NCBI RefSeq assembly: GCF_030161895.1
Contig: NZ_BSVB01000001.1
Span: 1,674,001-1,738,000 of the forward strand
Direction: 5' to 3'
Length of the DNA stretch: 64,000 nucleotides
Source of the DNA: Pseudolysinimonas kribbensis
GTDB taxonomy: Bacteria; Actinomycetota; Actinomycetes; Actinomycetales; Microbacteriaceae
Shown here piece after piece: positions 19,319-29,838 of this stretch. The position numbers and the translations under genes are program-made. The notes under the pieces were generated by a model that did not search any database, was not told where the DNA came from, and worked only from the letters and a program-made list of their open reading frames with translations. The first letter of the stretch is position 1. Every line of letters starts with the position of its first letter.

Positions 19319-20248
19319 TCAGGTGAGTGTGGACGCCATCCGGCCGTCGAGGCGGTCGACCTCGTCGCTGCTCAGCTCCAGCCCGAACGACTCGGCGAGC
19401 GCCGTCAGCTGCTGCGGGGTGCGAGCGCTCGCGATCGGTGCCGCGACCGCCGGGCGACCGCGCAGCCAGGCCAGGGCCACGGCCGCCGGGCTGACGGAGC
19501 GCGCGGCCGCGATCGTGTCGACCAGCTCCAGCAGCGCGAGGTTCGCGGGATCGTCGAGGTGCGTCGACGCCCCCGCCGCGCGGGCCGAGTCGACCGCGAC
19601 GCCCGGGCGGTACTTGCCGCTGAGGAACCCGCTCGCGAGCGCCGAGTACGGCGTCTCGACGACGCCGAGCTCGAGAAGCGTCGGCACGAGCGTCGACTCG
19701 ATGGCCCGGTTCACGAGGTTGTACGGGTCCTGCGCGACGGTGAACCCCGCGAACCCGGCGGACCGCGCGATCTCGACGGCGCTGCGCAGGCGCTCGGCCG
19801 TGAAGTTCGAGGCACCCGCCTCGAGGATCTTGCCCTCCCGCACGAGCTCGTCGAACACGCCGACGTAGTCGGCCTGGGCGACCTCCGGATCGTCGCGGTG
19901 TGCGAAGTAGAGGTCGATGCGGTCGGTCTGCAGGCGCCGCAGCGAGTCGTCGACGGCCCCGCGGACGTTCTCGGGCGAGAGCCCCGGCCGCGCGGGCAGC
20001 GAGAACACCTTGGTCGCGATGACCACGTCGTCGCGGCGGCCGCGCGAGGCCAGCCACTCACCGATGATCGTCTCCGACTCGCCACCCGAGTTGCCGGGCG
20101 CCCAGCGCGAGTAGACGTCGGCGGTGTCGATCGCCCGGCCGCCCGCCGCGACGAACGCGTCGAGCACGGCGAACGACTGATCGCGATCGGAGGTCCAGCC
20201 GAAGGTGTTGCCGCCGAGGACGAGCGGCCCGAGATCGAGAGAGGTCAT
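19319..20248 (-). CDS. Aldo/keto reductase
   Basis: The (beta/alpha)8 aldo/keto reductase motifs are visible: DTADVYSRW (catalytic Asp and Tyr), VIATKVF (Lys), LYFAHRDD (His) and a C-terminal NADPH-binding region around IASARTPQQL. The protein is 309 residues when started at the ATG 20248, which gives LGPLVLGGNTFGW at the family's normal position. The MFS gene diverges from 59 bp upstream. The physiological carbonyl substrate is unknown. Confidence 0.9.
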   Translation of the reverse strand: MTSLDLGPLVLGGNTFGWTSDRDQSFAVLDAFVAAGGRAIDTADVYSRWAPGNSGGESETIIGEWLASRGRRDDVVIATKVFSLPARPGLSPENVRGAVDDSLRRLQTDRIDLYFAHRDDPEVAQADYVGVFDELVREGKILEAGASNFTAERLRSAVEIARSAGFAGFTVAQDPYNLVNRAIESTLVPTLLELGVVETPYSALASGFLSGKYRPGVAVDSARAAGASTHLDDPANLALLELVDTIAAARSVSPAAVALAWLRGRPAVAAPIASARTPQQLTALAESFGLELSSDEVDRLDGRMASTLT

Positions 20249-20306
20249 GGAGGCGGCAACCCCTTGCACCGCGGAACGATTCCCGCCGCCGGTAATCTCG
20301 GTCACG

Positions 20307-21652
20307 GTGTCCGATCCCCAGCCTCCCGCGTCGCCGAGCGCGACCGCGAGGCGACGCCGGTTCGCCGATCTCAGCCCGCTGCGCTCGCGCGCCTTCGCCC
20401 GGCTGTGGATCGGATCGACGATCGCCGGGATGGGCGCGCAGCTGACCGTCGTCGCGGTCGGCCTGCAGATCTACGACCTCACGGCGTCGACCCTTGCGGT
20501 CTCGCTGGTCGGCGGGATCGCGCTGCTGCCGATGGTCGTGGCGGGCCTCTGGGGCGGCATGCTGGCCGACGCCTTCGACCGCCGGATCGTGCTCATCGTC
20601 AGCTCGCTCGTCGGCTGGGTCACGACGCTCGGCCTCATCGCGCTCTCGGTGCTGACGGCGATGGGTCCGGCGCCGGCGCTCTGGGAGTTCTACCTCCTCA
20701 CGACCCTCAACTCGATCGCCGCGACGGTGTCCAACACGACGCGCTCGGCGGTGTTCCCGCGGATCCTCCCGCCGGAGCACATCGCGCCCGCGAACGCGCT
20801 CGGCGGAATCGGATTCGGGCTGCAGCTCACCGTCGGGCCGGCGCTGGCCGGCGTGCTCGTCGCCGCGTTCGGATTCGGGTGGACCTACGCCGTCGACGCC
20901 GTGCTGTTCGCGGCCGGGTTCCTCGGCATCCTGAGCCTGCCCTCCCTCACCCCGCTGGAGGACGCGCTGCGGCCCGGTTGGCGGTCGCTGCGCGAGGGGA
21001 TCGCCTTCCTGCGACGCGCCCCCAACATCCGCTCCGGATTCCTCATCGACGTGATCGCGATGGGGTTCGGCCGCCCGTACACGCTGTTCCCCGCGGTGGC
21101 GGCGCTCGCGATCGGCGGCGGCGCCATCACGGTCGGGGTGCTGACGGCGTCGGCCGCGGCCGGCGTGTTCGTGGCGGGACTGTTCAGCGGGCCGGTCGGC
21201 CATGTGCATCGCCACGGCGTCGCGATCGGACGCGCCGTGATGGTCTACGGCGGCTGCATTCTGGCGTTCGGCCTCGTGATCGGCGCCATGCAGACCGGGT
21301 GGTTCGGCACGGTGACCTCCTCGTTCGCGCACGTCAACCCGGTCGCCCTCGTGCTCGCCGGCGTCGCGCTCGCGGGCAGCGGCGCGGCCGACGAGGTGAG
21401 CGCGATCTTCCGCGGCACGATGCTCATCGTCGCCGTGCCGGATGGCATGCGCGGCCGGCTCCAGGGCATCTTCACGGTCGTGGTCACCGGCGGTCCGCGC
21501 ATCGGCGACCTCTACGCCGGCATCCTCGCCTCGCTCGTCGCGCTCTGGTTCCCCCGGTGCTCGGCGGGTTCGCGATCGTCGTGGCCGCCGCCACGATCGT
21601 GCGGGTGGTGCGTCCGTTCCGCGAGTACGACGCCCGCATGCCCACGCCCTGA
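20307..21652 (+). CDS. MFS transporter, EntS-like exporter group
   Basis: Twelve membrane segments are predicted from the hydrophobic pattern. Loop 2-3 reads WGGMLADAFDRRIVL, and the C-terminal half has GSGAADEVSAIFRGTM, which together resemble EntS-type siderophore/drug exporters. The GTG at 20307 follows a TAATCT box by 8 nt, suggesting a leaderless transcript. One base is missing in the CCCCC run at 21551-21555; restoring it joins the last membrane helix (VLGGFAIVVAAATIV) and ends the protein at PTP. The substrate is unknown. Confidence 0.85.
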
Positions 21653-21695
21653 ATCTCCTCGCGCACCGCCCCGCGAGCCGCGCGCCGGGTTCGGG

Positions 21696-22337
21696 TCAGA
21701 CCCGGATGCCGGGGACCCCGCTCACGGCGAGGGTGCCGCCGAGACCGATCATCAGCACCCCGCCCACGAGGCTCGTGCGGGCGATCCGGTGCGGCGAGCG
21801 CGCGAACCACTGCCGCGCCGTGCCCGCGATGATCACCCACACGCTGTCGGAGAGGAAGCCGAGCACGACGCCCATCCCGCCGAGGATCAGCAGCTGCGGG
21901 ATCGCGGCCTGCCGCGGGTCGAGGAACTGCGGCAGCACGGCGCTGTAGAGCACGATCGCCTTCGGGTTGGTGATCCCGACGAGGAAGCCCTGCCCGATGA
22001 GCCGCCAGGGCGACCAGGCCACGGGGGTCTCGTCGTCCGTGATCCGGGCGTTGCGGTGCCGGATCGCCTGGATGCCGAGATAGACGAGGTACAGGCCGCC
22101 CGCGATCTTGATCACGGTCAGGAGCACGACCGACTGCTGCACGAGGAACCCGATCCCGAACGCGACGGCGAGCACCTGCGGCACGATCCCGAGAGCGTTG
22201 CCCACGTCGCTCAGCAGGCCGCCCCGCGTGCCCAGGGCGAGCGAGCGGCCGACGACGAACAGGACGCTCGGCCCCGGGATCACGAAGATGATGAGCGCCG
22301 CGCCGAGGAACCCGAGGATGCTGGCGAGCGGCGGCAT
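21696..22337 (-). CDS. LysE/RhtB-family amino-acid exporter
   Basis: The 213-residue membrane protein has six hydrophobic segments and the family hallmarks PGPSVLFVVGRSLALGTRGGL in the first loop region and GFLVGITNPKAIVLYSAVLPQF in the middle. Family members export amino acids (lysine, homoserine, threonine) or similar small molecules. The start is an ATG at 22337. It is the last gene of a leftward run with the small membrane protein and the PspC protein, but may have its own promoter. Confidence 0.93.
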   Translation of the reverse strand: MPPLASILGFLGAALIIFVIPGPSVLFVVGRSLALGTRGGLLSDVGNALGIVPQVLAVAFGIGFLVQQSVVLLTVIKIAGGLYLVYLGIQAIRHRNARITDDETPVAWSPWRLIGQGFLVGITNPKAIVLYSAVLPQFLDPRQAAIPQLLILGGMGVVLGFLSDSVWVIIAGTARQWFARSPHRIARTSLVGGVLMIGLGGTLAVSGVPGIRV

Positions 22338-22346
22338 GCGCCGATG

Positions 22347-22649
22347 CTATCGATCGTCGGGCTCGCCCTCCGGTGCGCCGGCGGCGGGCATGCTCAGGCG
22401 GCGCTCGAGGGCGCGGTCCTGCGCGCGATGCACGACGCTCAGGGCCGACCCGACGACGATGACGGCGCCGACGGCCAGCAGCGCGCCGACCAGGCCGATC
22501 GCGATGTCGGCCGGCCGGGCCTCGAGCACGCGGAGGCCGATCGCGGCGATCCGGTGCGGCTCGAGCACGAGCCACGCGACGCCGGCGCCGAGCGCGGCGA
22601 GCACGAGGCCCCAGACGATCGCGGCGGTGCGCAGGCGGGGGCGGGTCAT
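22347..22649 (-). CDS. Small two-helix membrane protein
   Basis: The protein is 100 residues with two hydrophobic helices (about 9-29 and 48-68) and a charged C-terminal tail. No family was recognised. It overlaps the PspC protein's stop by ATGA (22646-22649), so the two are translationally coupled and probably work together. It may be a small partner of the PspC-domain protein. Confidence 0.7.
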   Translation of the reverse strand: MTRPRLRTAAIVWGLVLAALGAGVAWLVLEPHRIAAIGLRVLEARPADIAIGLVGALLAVGAVIVVGSALSVVHRAQDRALERRLSMPAAGAPEGEPDDR

Positions 22650-24153
22650 GGCCGTGCTCCTTCGGTCGCGGGAGAGGACGGGGTGGGAGTCGGCGCCGAG
22701 GTGGACGTCCCCCGGTTCTCGGCGCTCCCGTCGAGGTCGGGATTGGCGCCGAACGCGATCGATCCGCTCTCGAGGCTGATCCGGATGACGACATCGGGAT
22801 CTCCTGCACCGTACGTCACGTCGTAGCGCGCGATCCCGTCGCGTCGTGAGCCGGGCGCGACCCGATGCACGTCGGTGGGCCGGCCCAGCTTCCACGTGAC
22901 GCGGCGCACGTCACCGGCGGCCACCGAGGCGACGACGCGTACCGTCTCGCCCGGCGCGATGTCCACGCGCACGTCTCCCGTGCGCTGCCAGAGATCGATC
23001 GTGGTGCCGGCAGGCCGGTGCGCCTCACCGACGATGAGATCCGTGGGTCCAAAGACGCGGGCGTACCGGCCGCCGTGCGTCGTGTCGATGCCGTAGTAGC
23101 CCACGAAGGGCACGAGGGTGCGATTCACGACGAGGGGCGCGGTGAGCGCGGCGCCGACCAGGGCGAGCACGGCGAGCGCTGCGAGGCCGCCGGCGCGTCG
23201 GCGGAACACACCCGCGACCGCCAGGGCGAGACCGAAGACCACCACGGCGGTGCCGAGGCCGGCGGTCCAGCCGACCGCGCGATCCGGGTGCAGCACGGCC
23301 GCGGTCAGCCCGACCGCACAGCCGGCGACGACCGCGAGGCCGAAGACGAGGCCGATGACCGCGCCGCCGACGAACGGCTCGCGGCGCCGGCGTGCGGCCA
23401 GGCGCGCCTCGCGCTCCTGCGCCCTGGCCGCCTGCTCGGCGGCGCGACGGGCACGGTCGTCGGCGCTCTGCTGAGCCGACCATGCCGCCCGCTGGTGCCG
23501 CCACTGCTCCTGCTGCACCCGCCAGCCGGCGAGCTCCGCGTCGCCCTCGGCCGGCGGGGTCGACGGACCGGCGAACTCGGCGGGGGCGCACCGGGCACCG
23601 TCTCGGGCTTGTCATCGGTGGTCGCCGGGACGCTCCGGATGTCGGGGTGCTCCGCCCGGCGCGCCAGCCAGACGATCACGACGATGCCCACCGCGATGAC
23701 GAGCAGGGTCCAGAGGATCCGCCCGGCCGACGCCCCGAAGTCCGGCTCGCCCCAGTACGCGGCCCCCGCCCACCAGAATCCCTGGGTCAGCGGCAGGAAG
23801 GAGAGCAGCGTCAGTCCTGCGATCGCGACGACCGCGCTCTCGACCCGCCCGCGGGCCAGCGTCAGCGCGTGGATCGCGCCCTTCTCGTCGGGCAGCAGGA
23901 ACCACGCCGCCGCGTACAGCAGCACGATCGGCGCGCCCAGGACGGCGAGGACCACGACGATGCCGCGGACGAGGATCGGGTCGAGCCGGGTGCGATCGGC
24001 GATGGCCGCGCAGACCCCGCCCAGCCATCCGGTGCGCCGGACCAGGCCGAGGGTGCGGATCCAGGCGAAGAACCGCGGATCGCGCGGCGCCTCGCCGCTC
24101 GCGGTCTCCTCGGCCTCCGGCTCGGCCGGCGGCGGAACACTCTTCGATGCCAT
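22646..24153 (-). CDS. PspC-domain membrane protein with C-terminal adhesin-like domain
   Basis: The start ATG is at 24153. Residues 20-100 form a PspC domain (LGGVCAAIADRTRLDPILVRGIVVVLAVLG ... LLPDEKG, split over two helices). Further membrane helices follow, then an arginine/glutamine-rich coiled segment and four more helices. A beta-rich extracellular region follows at the end, with the VRVDIAPGETVRVVASVAAGDV pattern seen in LiaF-like C-terminal domains. One base is missing in the GGGGG run at 23582-23586; restoring it gives about 502 residues. It diverges from a PspC-type sensor kinase operon, so a cell-envelope stress role is likely. Confidence 0.82.
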
Positions 24154-24255
24154 GTCTCGATGCTCGCGGTGATGCGCGCGGCGCTCCATGGGGTGTTCCC
24201 CTGATCCGACCCTGACTTCCGGCCGGGGCTCCGCCGCCCGTGCTTGGATCGGGGC

Positions 24256-25419
24256 ATGACCGCGGCCGTCGCCCTCCGCCCCGCGCTCCGGCGTCCGCGG
24301 CGGATGCTGCTGGCCGGGGTGTGCGCCGCCGTCGCGCGGCACGTGGGCTGGTCGGCGAGTGCCGTGCGGGTGCTCGCGATCGTGCTCGCGCTGCTGGGCG
24401 GGGGCGGCATCCTGCTCTACCTCTGGCTGTGGGCGCTCGTGCCGCTCGCCGACGAGGACGCGCCGCGCGTGCGCCGCGCCGTCCCCGGCGCGGCGATCCT
24501 GGTCGGCCTGGCCGGCGTCGCGGCGGTCGTCGCGATCGGCACCGCCCGCACGGGTCTCGTCGAACCGCTGGTGTCGAGTGCCGTGCCGAGTGCGGCGCTG
24601 GCGGCCGCGGCCGTCGCCTGGAGCCTCGTGCTCGATCGCGCCGACCCCGCCTACGACGACCGGTACCGGCGCATCGTGGGAATCGTGGCGGGCGCGGTGC
24701 TCGTGGTCGAGGGCGTGCTGCTGCTGCCGTCGCCGGCGAATCCCGTCGCCGTGATCCTCGGCGTCCTCATCGCGATGGTGGGCGTGGTGATCCTGATCGT
24801 GCCGCGGATCGCCGACCTGTGGACGGAGCTCGGAGCCGAGCGCAGCGCACGCGACCGCGAGGCGCAGCGCGCGGAGATCGCCGCCCACCTGCACGACTCG
24901 GTGCTGCAGACCCTCGCGATCATCCAGCACCGCGCGGGACCGCAGAGCGAGGTGGCGCGGCTCGCGCGGGCCCAGGAGCGCGAGCTGCGCGACTGGCTGT
25001 TCGCGGGCACGGATCCGTTCGCGGGCGACGCGGCCACCGAGCTGCGGACGATCGCCGGCGAACTGGAGCTCGCTCACCCGGCCCGGTTCGACGTCGTCAC
25101 GGTCGGCGATGCGACCGAGGTGCGCAGCGCCGCCCTCATCGGGGCCGCGCGCGAGGCGATGCTCAACGCGGCCCGCCACGCGGGCGGCGACGTCTCGGTC
25201 TATCTCGAGGTCGCCGACGGCGGGGTCGAGCTCTACGTGCGCGACCGCGGGGCGGGCTTCGACACCACGGACGTGCCCGAGAGCCGGATGGGCGTGCGCG
25301 AGTCGATCGTCGGCCGCATGGAGCGCGCCGGTGGCCGGGCGGTGGTGCGCAGCGACGGCGGCGGCACCGAGGTGCGGCTGTCGCTGCCGCTCGCCGTGGC
25401 GACGGAGGGCGCGCGATGA
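24256..25419 (+). CDS. PspC-type sensor histidine kinase
   Basis: The N-terminal PspC domain (LAGVCAAVARHVGWSASAVRV) occupies residues 15-75, followed by further membrane helices. The cytoplasmic kinase core has the phospho-acceptor His at about residue 212 in AAHLHDSVLQTLAI, a HisKA_3-type dimer helix, and a HATPase domain with NAARHA and DRGAGFD. This is the MacS-like layout of actinobacterial envelope-stress kinases. The next gene, its response regulator, overlaps by ATGA. The divergent PspC protein on the other strand is a likely partner. Confidence 0.9.
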   Translation: MTAAVALRPALRRPRRMLLAGVCAAVARHVGWSASAVRVLAIVLALLGGGGILLYLWLWALVPLADEDAPRVRRAVPGAAILVGLAGVAAVVAIGTARTGLVEPLVSSAVPSAALAAAAVAWSLVLDRADPAYDDRYRRIVGIVAGAVLVVEGVLLLPSPANPVAVILGVLIAMVGVVILIVPRIADLWTELGAERSARDREAQRAEIAAHLHDSVLQTLAIIQHRAGPQSEVARLARAQERELRDWLFAGTDPFAGDAATELRTIAGELELAHPARFDVVTVGDATEVRSAALIGAAREAMLNAARHAGGDVSVYLEVADGGVELYVRDRGAGFDTTDVPESRMGVRESIVGRMERAGGRAVVRSDGGGTEVRLSLPLAVATEGAR

Positions 25420-26057
25420 GGGTGCTGCTGGTCGACGACCACTCGATCTTCCGCTCCGGCCTGCGTGCCGAGCTCGGAGACGGCGTCGAGGTGGTGGGCG
25501 AGGCCGCGACCGCCGACGAGGCCGTGCGGATGGCGCACGAGCTGCGTCCGGACGTCGTGCTGCTCGACGTGCACCTCCCCGGTTCCGACGGCGGCGGTGC
25601 GGAGGTGCTGCGCCGCTGCGGCGACCTGCTGGGCGACGTGCGCTTCCTCGCCCTCAGCGTCTCGGATGCCGCCGAGGACGTCGTCGGTGTGATCCGTGCC
25701 GGCGCCCGCGGCTACATCACCAAGAGCAGCTCGGGCGACGAGGTCGTGCGGGCGCTGCGCTCGGTCGCCGACGGCGACGCCGTCTTCTCGCCGCGCCTCG
25801 CCGGGTTCGTGCTCGACGCGTTCGGCGCGACCCAGGGCGAGCAGGCCGAGTCGAGCGACGAGCTCGATCGGCTGAGCGCACGCGAGCGCGAGGTCATGCG
25901 GCTCATCGCGCGCGGCTACGCCTACAAGGAGGTCGCCGCGGAGCTCTACATCTCGATCAAGACGGTCGAGACGCACGTGTCCGCGGTGCTGCGCAAGCTG
26001 CAGTTCTCCTCGCGCCACGAGCTCACCGCGTGGGCGCTCGAGCGCAAACTGCTCTAG
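25416..26057 (+). CDS. NarL/LuxR-family response regulator
   Basis: The receiver domain has the acidic pair DD (residues 7-8), the phosphorylation Asp in VVLLDVHLPG near residue 51, and the conserved Lys in GYITKSSSG. The C-terminal LuxR helix-turn-helix reads LSAREREVMRLIARGYAYKE followed by ISIKTVETHVSAVLRKL. The protein is 213 residues. It is translationally coupled to the PspC-type kinase, which is its evident partner. The target promoters are not visible here but probably include the divergent PspC operon. Confidence 0.93.
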   Translation: MRVLLVDDHSIFRSGLRAELGDGVEVVGEAATADEAVRMAHELRPDVVLLDVHLPGSDGGGAEVLRRCGDLLGDVRFLALSVSDAAEDVVGVIRAGARGYITKSSSGDEVVRALRSVADGDAVFSPRLAGFVLDAFGATQGEQAESSDELDRLSAREREVMRLIARGYAYKEVAAELYISIKTVETHVSAVLRKLQFSSRHELTAWALERKLL

Positions 26058-26123
26058 GTGTAGTTCCGCCCGGTCGACCGCCCCACCCGGCGAGCGCCGA
26101 GCCGATCGTCTTATGCTCCGGCC

Positions 26124-27663
26124 ATGGAACGAACGCGCCGGTGGCGCTGGGTGCTGCCGTCGCTGGCCGGGCTCGTCGCCACGGGCGCCGCGCTCGGGAT
26201 CGCCCAGCTGATCGCGGCGATCGTCGCCCCAACCGCGGGGCCGTTCGTGGTCGTCGGCTCCTCCTGATCGACGCCTCCCCGGCCTGGTCGAAGCACCTCG
26301 CGATCGGCCTGTTCGGCAAGGACGACAAGGGCGCCCTGCTCGTCGGCGTCGGCGTGGCGCTCGCGATCCTCGCGGCCCTCGCTGGCGTGATCGAGGTGCG
26401 CCGCCCCCGCTCGGACGCGTGCTGATCGGCGCCGCCGCGGTGTTCGGCGTGATCGCCGCGGCGACGCGCGCGCACCCCGGTGCGCTCGACCCGGTGCCGG
26501 CGGTCGCCGCCGGCCTGATCGGCATCGTCCTGCTGGGCGTGCTCGTGCGCCGGATGCCGGAGCGCGCGGCGCCCGACCCCGCGCCCGACGGCGGCGCGGC
26601 GCCCGATCCCAGCCGGCGTCTCTTCGTGGGCTGGGCCGTCGGCGCCGCCGTGACCGGCGCGCTCGCCACGGCGGGCGGCGTCGCACTGGAGGCGGGCTCG
26701 CGCACGGTGTCCGCGGTGCGCATGGCGCTCAAGCTGCCGATGCCCGCGGTGGCCGCGCCGGCCGTGCCCGCCGGGGCCGACTTCGGCATCCCGGGCCTGG
26801 CCCGCATCGTCACGCCCAGCAGCAGCTTCTACCGCATCGACACCGCGCTCGCCGTGCCGCAGATCGATCCCGACTCGTGGCGGCTCGTGATCACCGGGAT
26901 GGTCGAGCGCGACATCACCCTCACCTGGAAGGAGCTGCTCGCGCTGCCGCTGGAGGAGAGCTACGCGACGCTCGCCTGCGTCTCGAACGAGGTCGGGGGC
27001 GACCTCATCGGCAACGCGCGCTGGCTCGGCTATCCGATCCGGCACCTGCTGGAGCGGGCCGGCCCGTCACCGCGCGCCGATATGGTGCTGTCCTCCAGCC
27101 AGGACGGCTTCACCGCCGGGACCCCGATCGAGGCACTCACCGATCCGCAGCGCGCGGCCATCCTGGCGGTCGGCATGAACGGCGAGCCGCTGCCGCCGGA
27201 GCACGGGTTCCCGGTGCGGATGGTCGTGCCGGGGCTGTACGGGTACGTCTCGGCGACCAAGTGGGTGGTCAAGCTCGAGGTGACCCGCTACGACAAGGCG
27301 GCCGCGTACTGGACCCAGGAGGGCTGGTCGGCCAAGGGTCCGGTGAAGCTCGAGTCGCGTATCGATGTGGTGCGCAAGCAGAAGGACGGCTACGTCGTCG
27401 CCGGGGTCGCGTGGCACCAGCACGTCGGCGTGCGGTCGGTCGAGGTGCGCATCGACGGCGGGCCGTGGCAGACCGCGGAGCTCTCGACGCCGATCTCGGC
27501 CGACACGTGGGTGCAGTGGCGGCTGCCCTGGCATCCGGAGCACGGGTCGCACACCATCGCGGTGCGCGCCCGCGGTGCCGACGGCGAGCTGCAGACCGCG
27601 GCGAGGGCCGACGTGGTGCCGGACGGCGCGACCGGCTACCACACCATCACGGTGACGACCTAG
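26124..27663 (+). CDS. Membrane-anchored molybdopterin oxidoreductase (sulfite-oxidase family)
   Basis: Four or five N-terminal membrane helices (residues 1-190) precede a sulfite-oxidase-type molybdopterin domain, with the Mo-ligand Cys in ATLACVSNEVGGDLIGNARW. A C-terminal Mo-co dimerisation domain follows (VRSVEVRIDGGPWQ). The ATG at 26124 sits 6 nt behind a TATGCT box, so the message may be leaderless. Two single bases are missing, at CC 26260-26261 and in the CCCCC run 26404-26408; restoring both gives about 513 residues. The 3' end overlaps the converging monooxygenase gene by 17 bp. Its activity (sulfite or another oxo-transfer substrate) is not proven. Confidence 0.85.
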
Positions 27664-29070
27664 CCGGCGAGCGCCCCTTGGCCGCGTCGTACCGGTACGA
27701 CGCGCCCTTGTGCTCCGCGGGCAGCTTGTCACCGCGGCCATGCAGCTTCTGGCGCAGCGTGCCGGCCTCGTACTCCGACGGGTAGACGCCACGCTCACGC
27801 AGCACCGGGATCACGAATTCGACGACGTCCTCGAACGTGCCGGGGGTGATCGCGTAGGCGAGGTTGAAGCCGTCGACGTCGGTGAACTCCACCCACTCCT
27901 GCAGCTGGTCGGCGATCTGCTCGCCCGACCCGACGATGTACGGACCGAGGCCGCCGATGGCACCATGCCGGCCGATGTCGCCGACGGTGAACTCCTGGCC
28001 GTGCTCCTCGGCCGACTCGACGAAGTTCGCGACGACCGACTGGATCGCATTGGAGGGCACGTTGCCGACCGGCTCGTCGAGCGCGTACGTGGAGAGGTCG
28101 ATGCCCATCCACCCGGACATGAAGACGAGCGCGCCCTCCTCGCTGGCGTAGCTCTGGAAGTCCTCCCACTTGGCCTGCGCCTTCTCGGGCGTCGCGTCGG
28201 TCACGATCGTGAGCAGCGTGTAGATCTTCGCGGCGTAGCGGTCGCGGCCGGCCGTCTCCAGAGCGTCCCGGATGCGCGCGACGGTCGACTTCAGGGTCTC
28301 CTTGGTCGGCGCCGCGACGAAGATCGCCTCCGCGTTCTCGGCGGCGAAGCTCATCCCGCGCTTCGAGGCGCCCGCCTGGTAGATCACCGGCGTGCGCTGC
28401 GGCGACGGCTCCGAGATGTGGATGCCGGGCACCTTGAAGTGCCGGCCCTCGTGTCCGATCTCGTGCACCTTGCTCGGGTCGGTGAAGACGCCGCGCTCGC
28501 GGTCCTTCACGACGGCGTCGTCCTCCCACGACCCCTCCCACAGCTTGTAGAGCACCTCGAGGTACTCGTCGGCGTGGTCGTAGCGGTCGTCGTGCTCGAG
28601 CTGGTCCTCGGCGCCCATGTTGCGCGCGGCGCTCGGCAGGTAGCCGGTGACGACGTTCCAGCCGATGCGGCCCTTGGTGAGGTGATCCAGCGTCGACATG
28701 CGGCGCGCGAACGGGTACGGGTGCTCGTAGGCCGTGCCCGCGGTCACGCCGAACCCGAGGTTCTCGGTGACGAGCGCCATCGCCGGGATCACCATCAGGG
28801 GATCGTTCACGGGCACCTGGGCGCCGTGCCGGATCGCGGCCTCGTTCGTGCCGCCGTAGACGTCGTAGGTGCCGAGCACGTCGGCGATGAAGATGCCGTC
28901 GAAGGTGCCGCGCTCGAGCAGCTTCGCGAGCTCGGTCCAGTACTCGAGCGTGTTGTAGCTCGCCGACCGGTCGCGCGGGTGGCGCCACATGCCGGAGGAC
29001 TGGTGGGCGACGCAATTCATGTCGAATGCGTTGAACCGGATCTGCCGGGGGACGTGGGCTGCGGCGACAT
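27647..29070 (-). CDS. FMN-dependent monooxygenase, NtaA/SnaA/DszA family
   Basis: This is a luciferase-like TIM-barrel monooxygenase of about 474 residues. The block FDMNCVAHQSSGMWRHPRD near the N-terminus, NVVTGYLPSAARNMG and YQAGASKRGM are typical of the NtaA/SnaA/DszA group. The open frame begins only at 29020, but restoring one base in the GGGGG run at 29047-29051 extends it to ATG 29070 and supplies the family's usual opening (RQIRFNAFDM). It needs reduced FMN; an FMN reductase gene diverges from 122 bp upstream. Members act on organosulfur compounds or chelators; the substrate here is unknown. Confidence 0.87.
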
Positions 29071-29191
29071 GGGCGGCATCCTGTCGCGCGCGCGTGCGGG
29101 GCGTCCAGCCGCCGTGAAAGGAAACGTCACACGCGGCAACGCGGCGTCATGCGATGTGCACCGCCCGCGGGCACCGCCCTAGCGTCGGGGC

Positions 29192-29773
29192 ATGACCGCC
29201 GTGCTGGAGGACCGTCCGCGCTCGGTCGTCGCGGTCTCCGGCAGCCTGCAGTCGCCGTCGAAGACCTCGGTGCTCGTGCGCTCGGTGGCGGATGCCGTGG
29301 CCGCCCGCCGCGACGTCGAGCTGCGCGTGATCGAGGTCTCCGAGCTCGGACCGCTGCTGGCCGGGTCGCTGCGCCGCGACACGATGCCCGCCGCCGCGCA
29401 GGACGCGATCGACGCGATCGAGCACGCCGACCTCCTGATCGTCGGCAGCCCCGTCTACCGGGCGTCGTTCACCGGCCTGTTCAAGCACCTGTTCGACTTC
29501 GTCGGCCAGTACTCGCTCGTGGGCACCCCGGTGCTGCTGACCGCCACCGGGGGCAGCGAGCGCCACGCGCTCACGATCGAGCACCAGCTGCGGCCGCTGT
29601 TCGGGTTCTTCCAGGCGCTCACGCTGCCCCTCGGCGTCTACGGCAGCGACGGCGACTTCGCCGACTACCGCATCGCGTCGGATTCGCTGCGCGAGCGCGT
29701 CGAGCAGGCCGCCGACCGCGCCGTGCCGCTGCTCGATCTGCGCGTGACGCAGGCGCGCCCCACGAACTGGTAG
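29192..29773 (+). CDS. NAD(P)H-dependent FMN reductase
   Basis: The flavodoxin-like fold opens with the phosphate-binding loop SGSLQSPSKTSVL (residues 16-28), continues with GSPVYRASFTGLFKHLFDF and ends TATGGSERHAL...LGVY, the SsuE/MsuE pattern. The protein is 193 residues. It probably supplies reduced FMN to the divergent NtaA/SnaA/DszA-type monooxygenase. The ATG lies 7 nt behind a TAGCGT box, consistent with a leaderless start. Confidence 0.9.
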   Translation: MTAVLEDRPRSVVAVSGSLQSPSKTSVLVRSVADAVAARRDVELRVIEVSELGPLLAGSLRRDTMPAAAQDAIDAIEHADLLIVGSPVYRASFTGLFKHLFDFVGQYSLVGTPVLLTATGGSERHALTIEHQLRPLFGFFQALTLPLGVYGSDGDFADYRIASDSLRERVEQAADRAVPLLDLRVTQARPTNW

Positions 29774-29838
29774 CCGCCGCCCGTCCGTTTTCATCCCTCG
29801 TTCGTCCCGTTGCCTCGTGCATCTTCTTCCGTTCCTTC

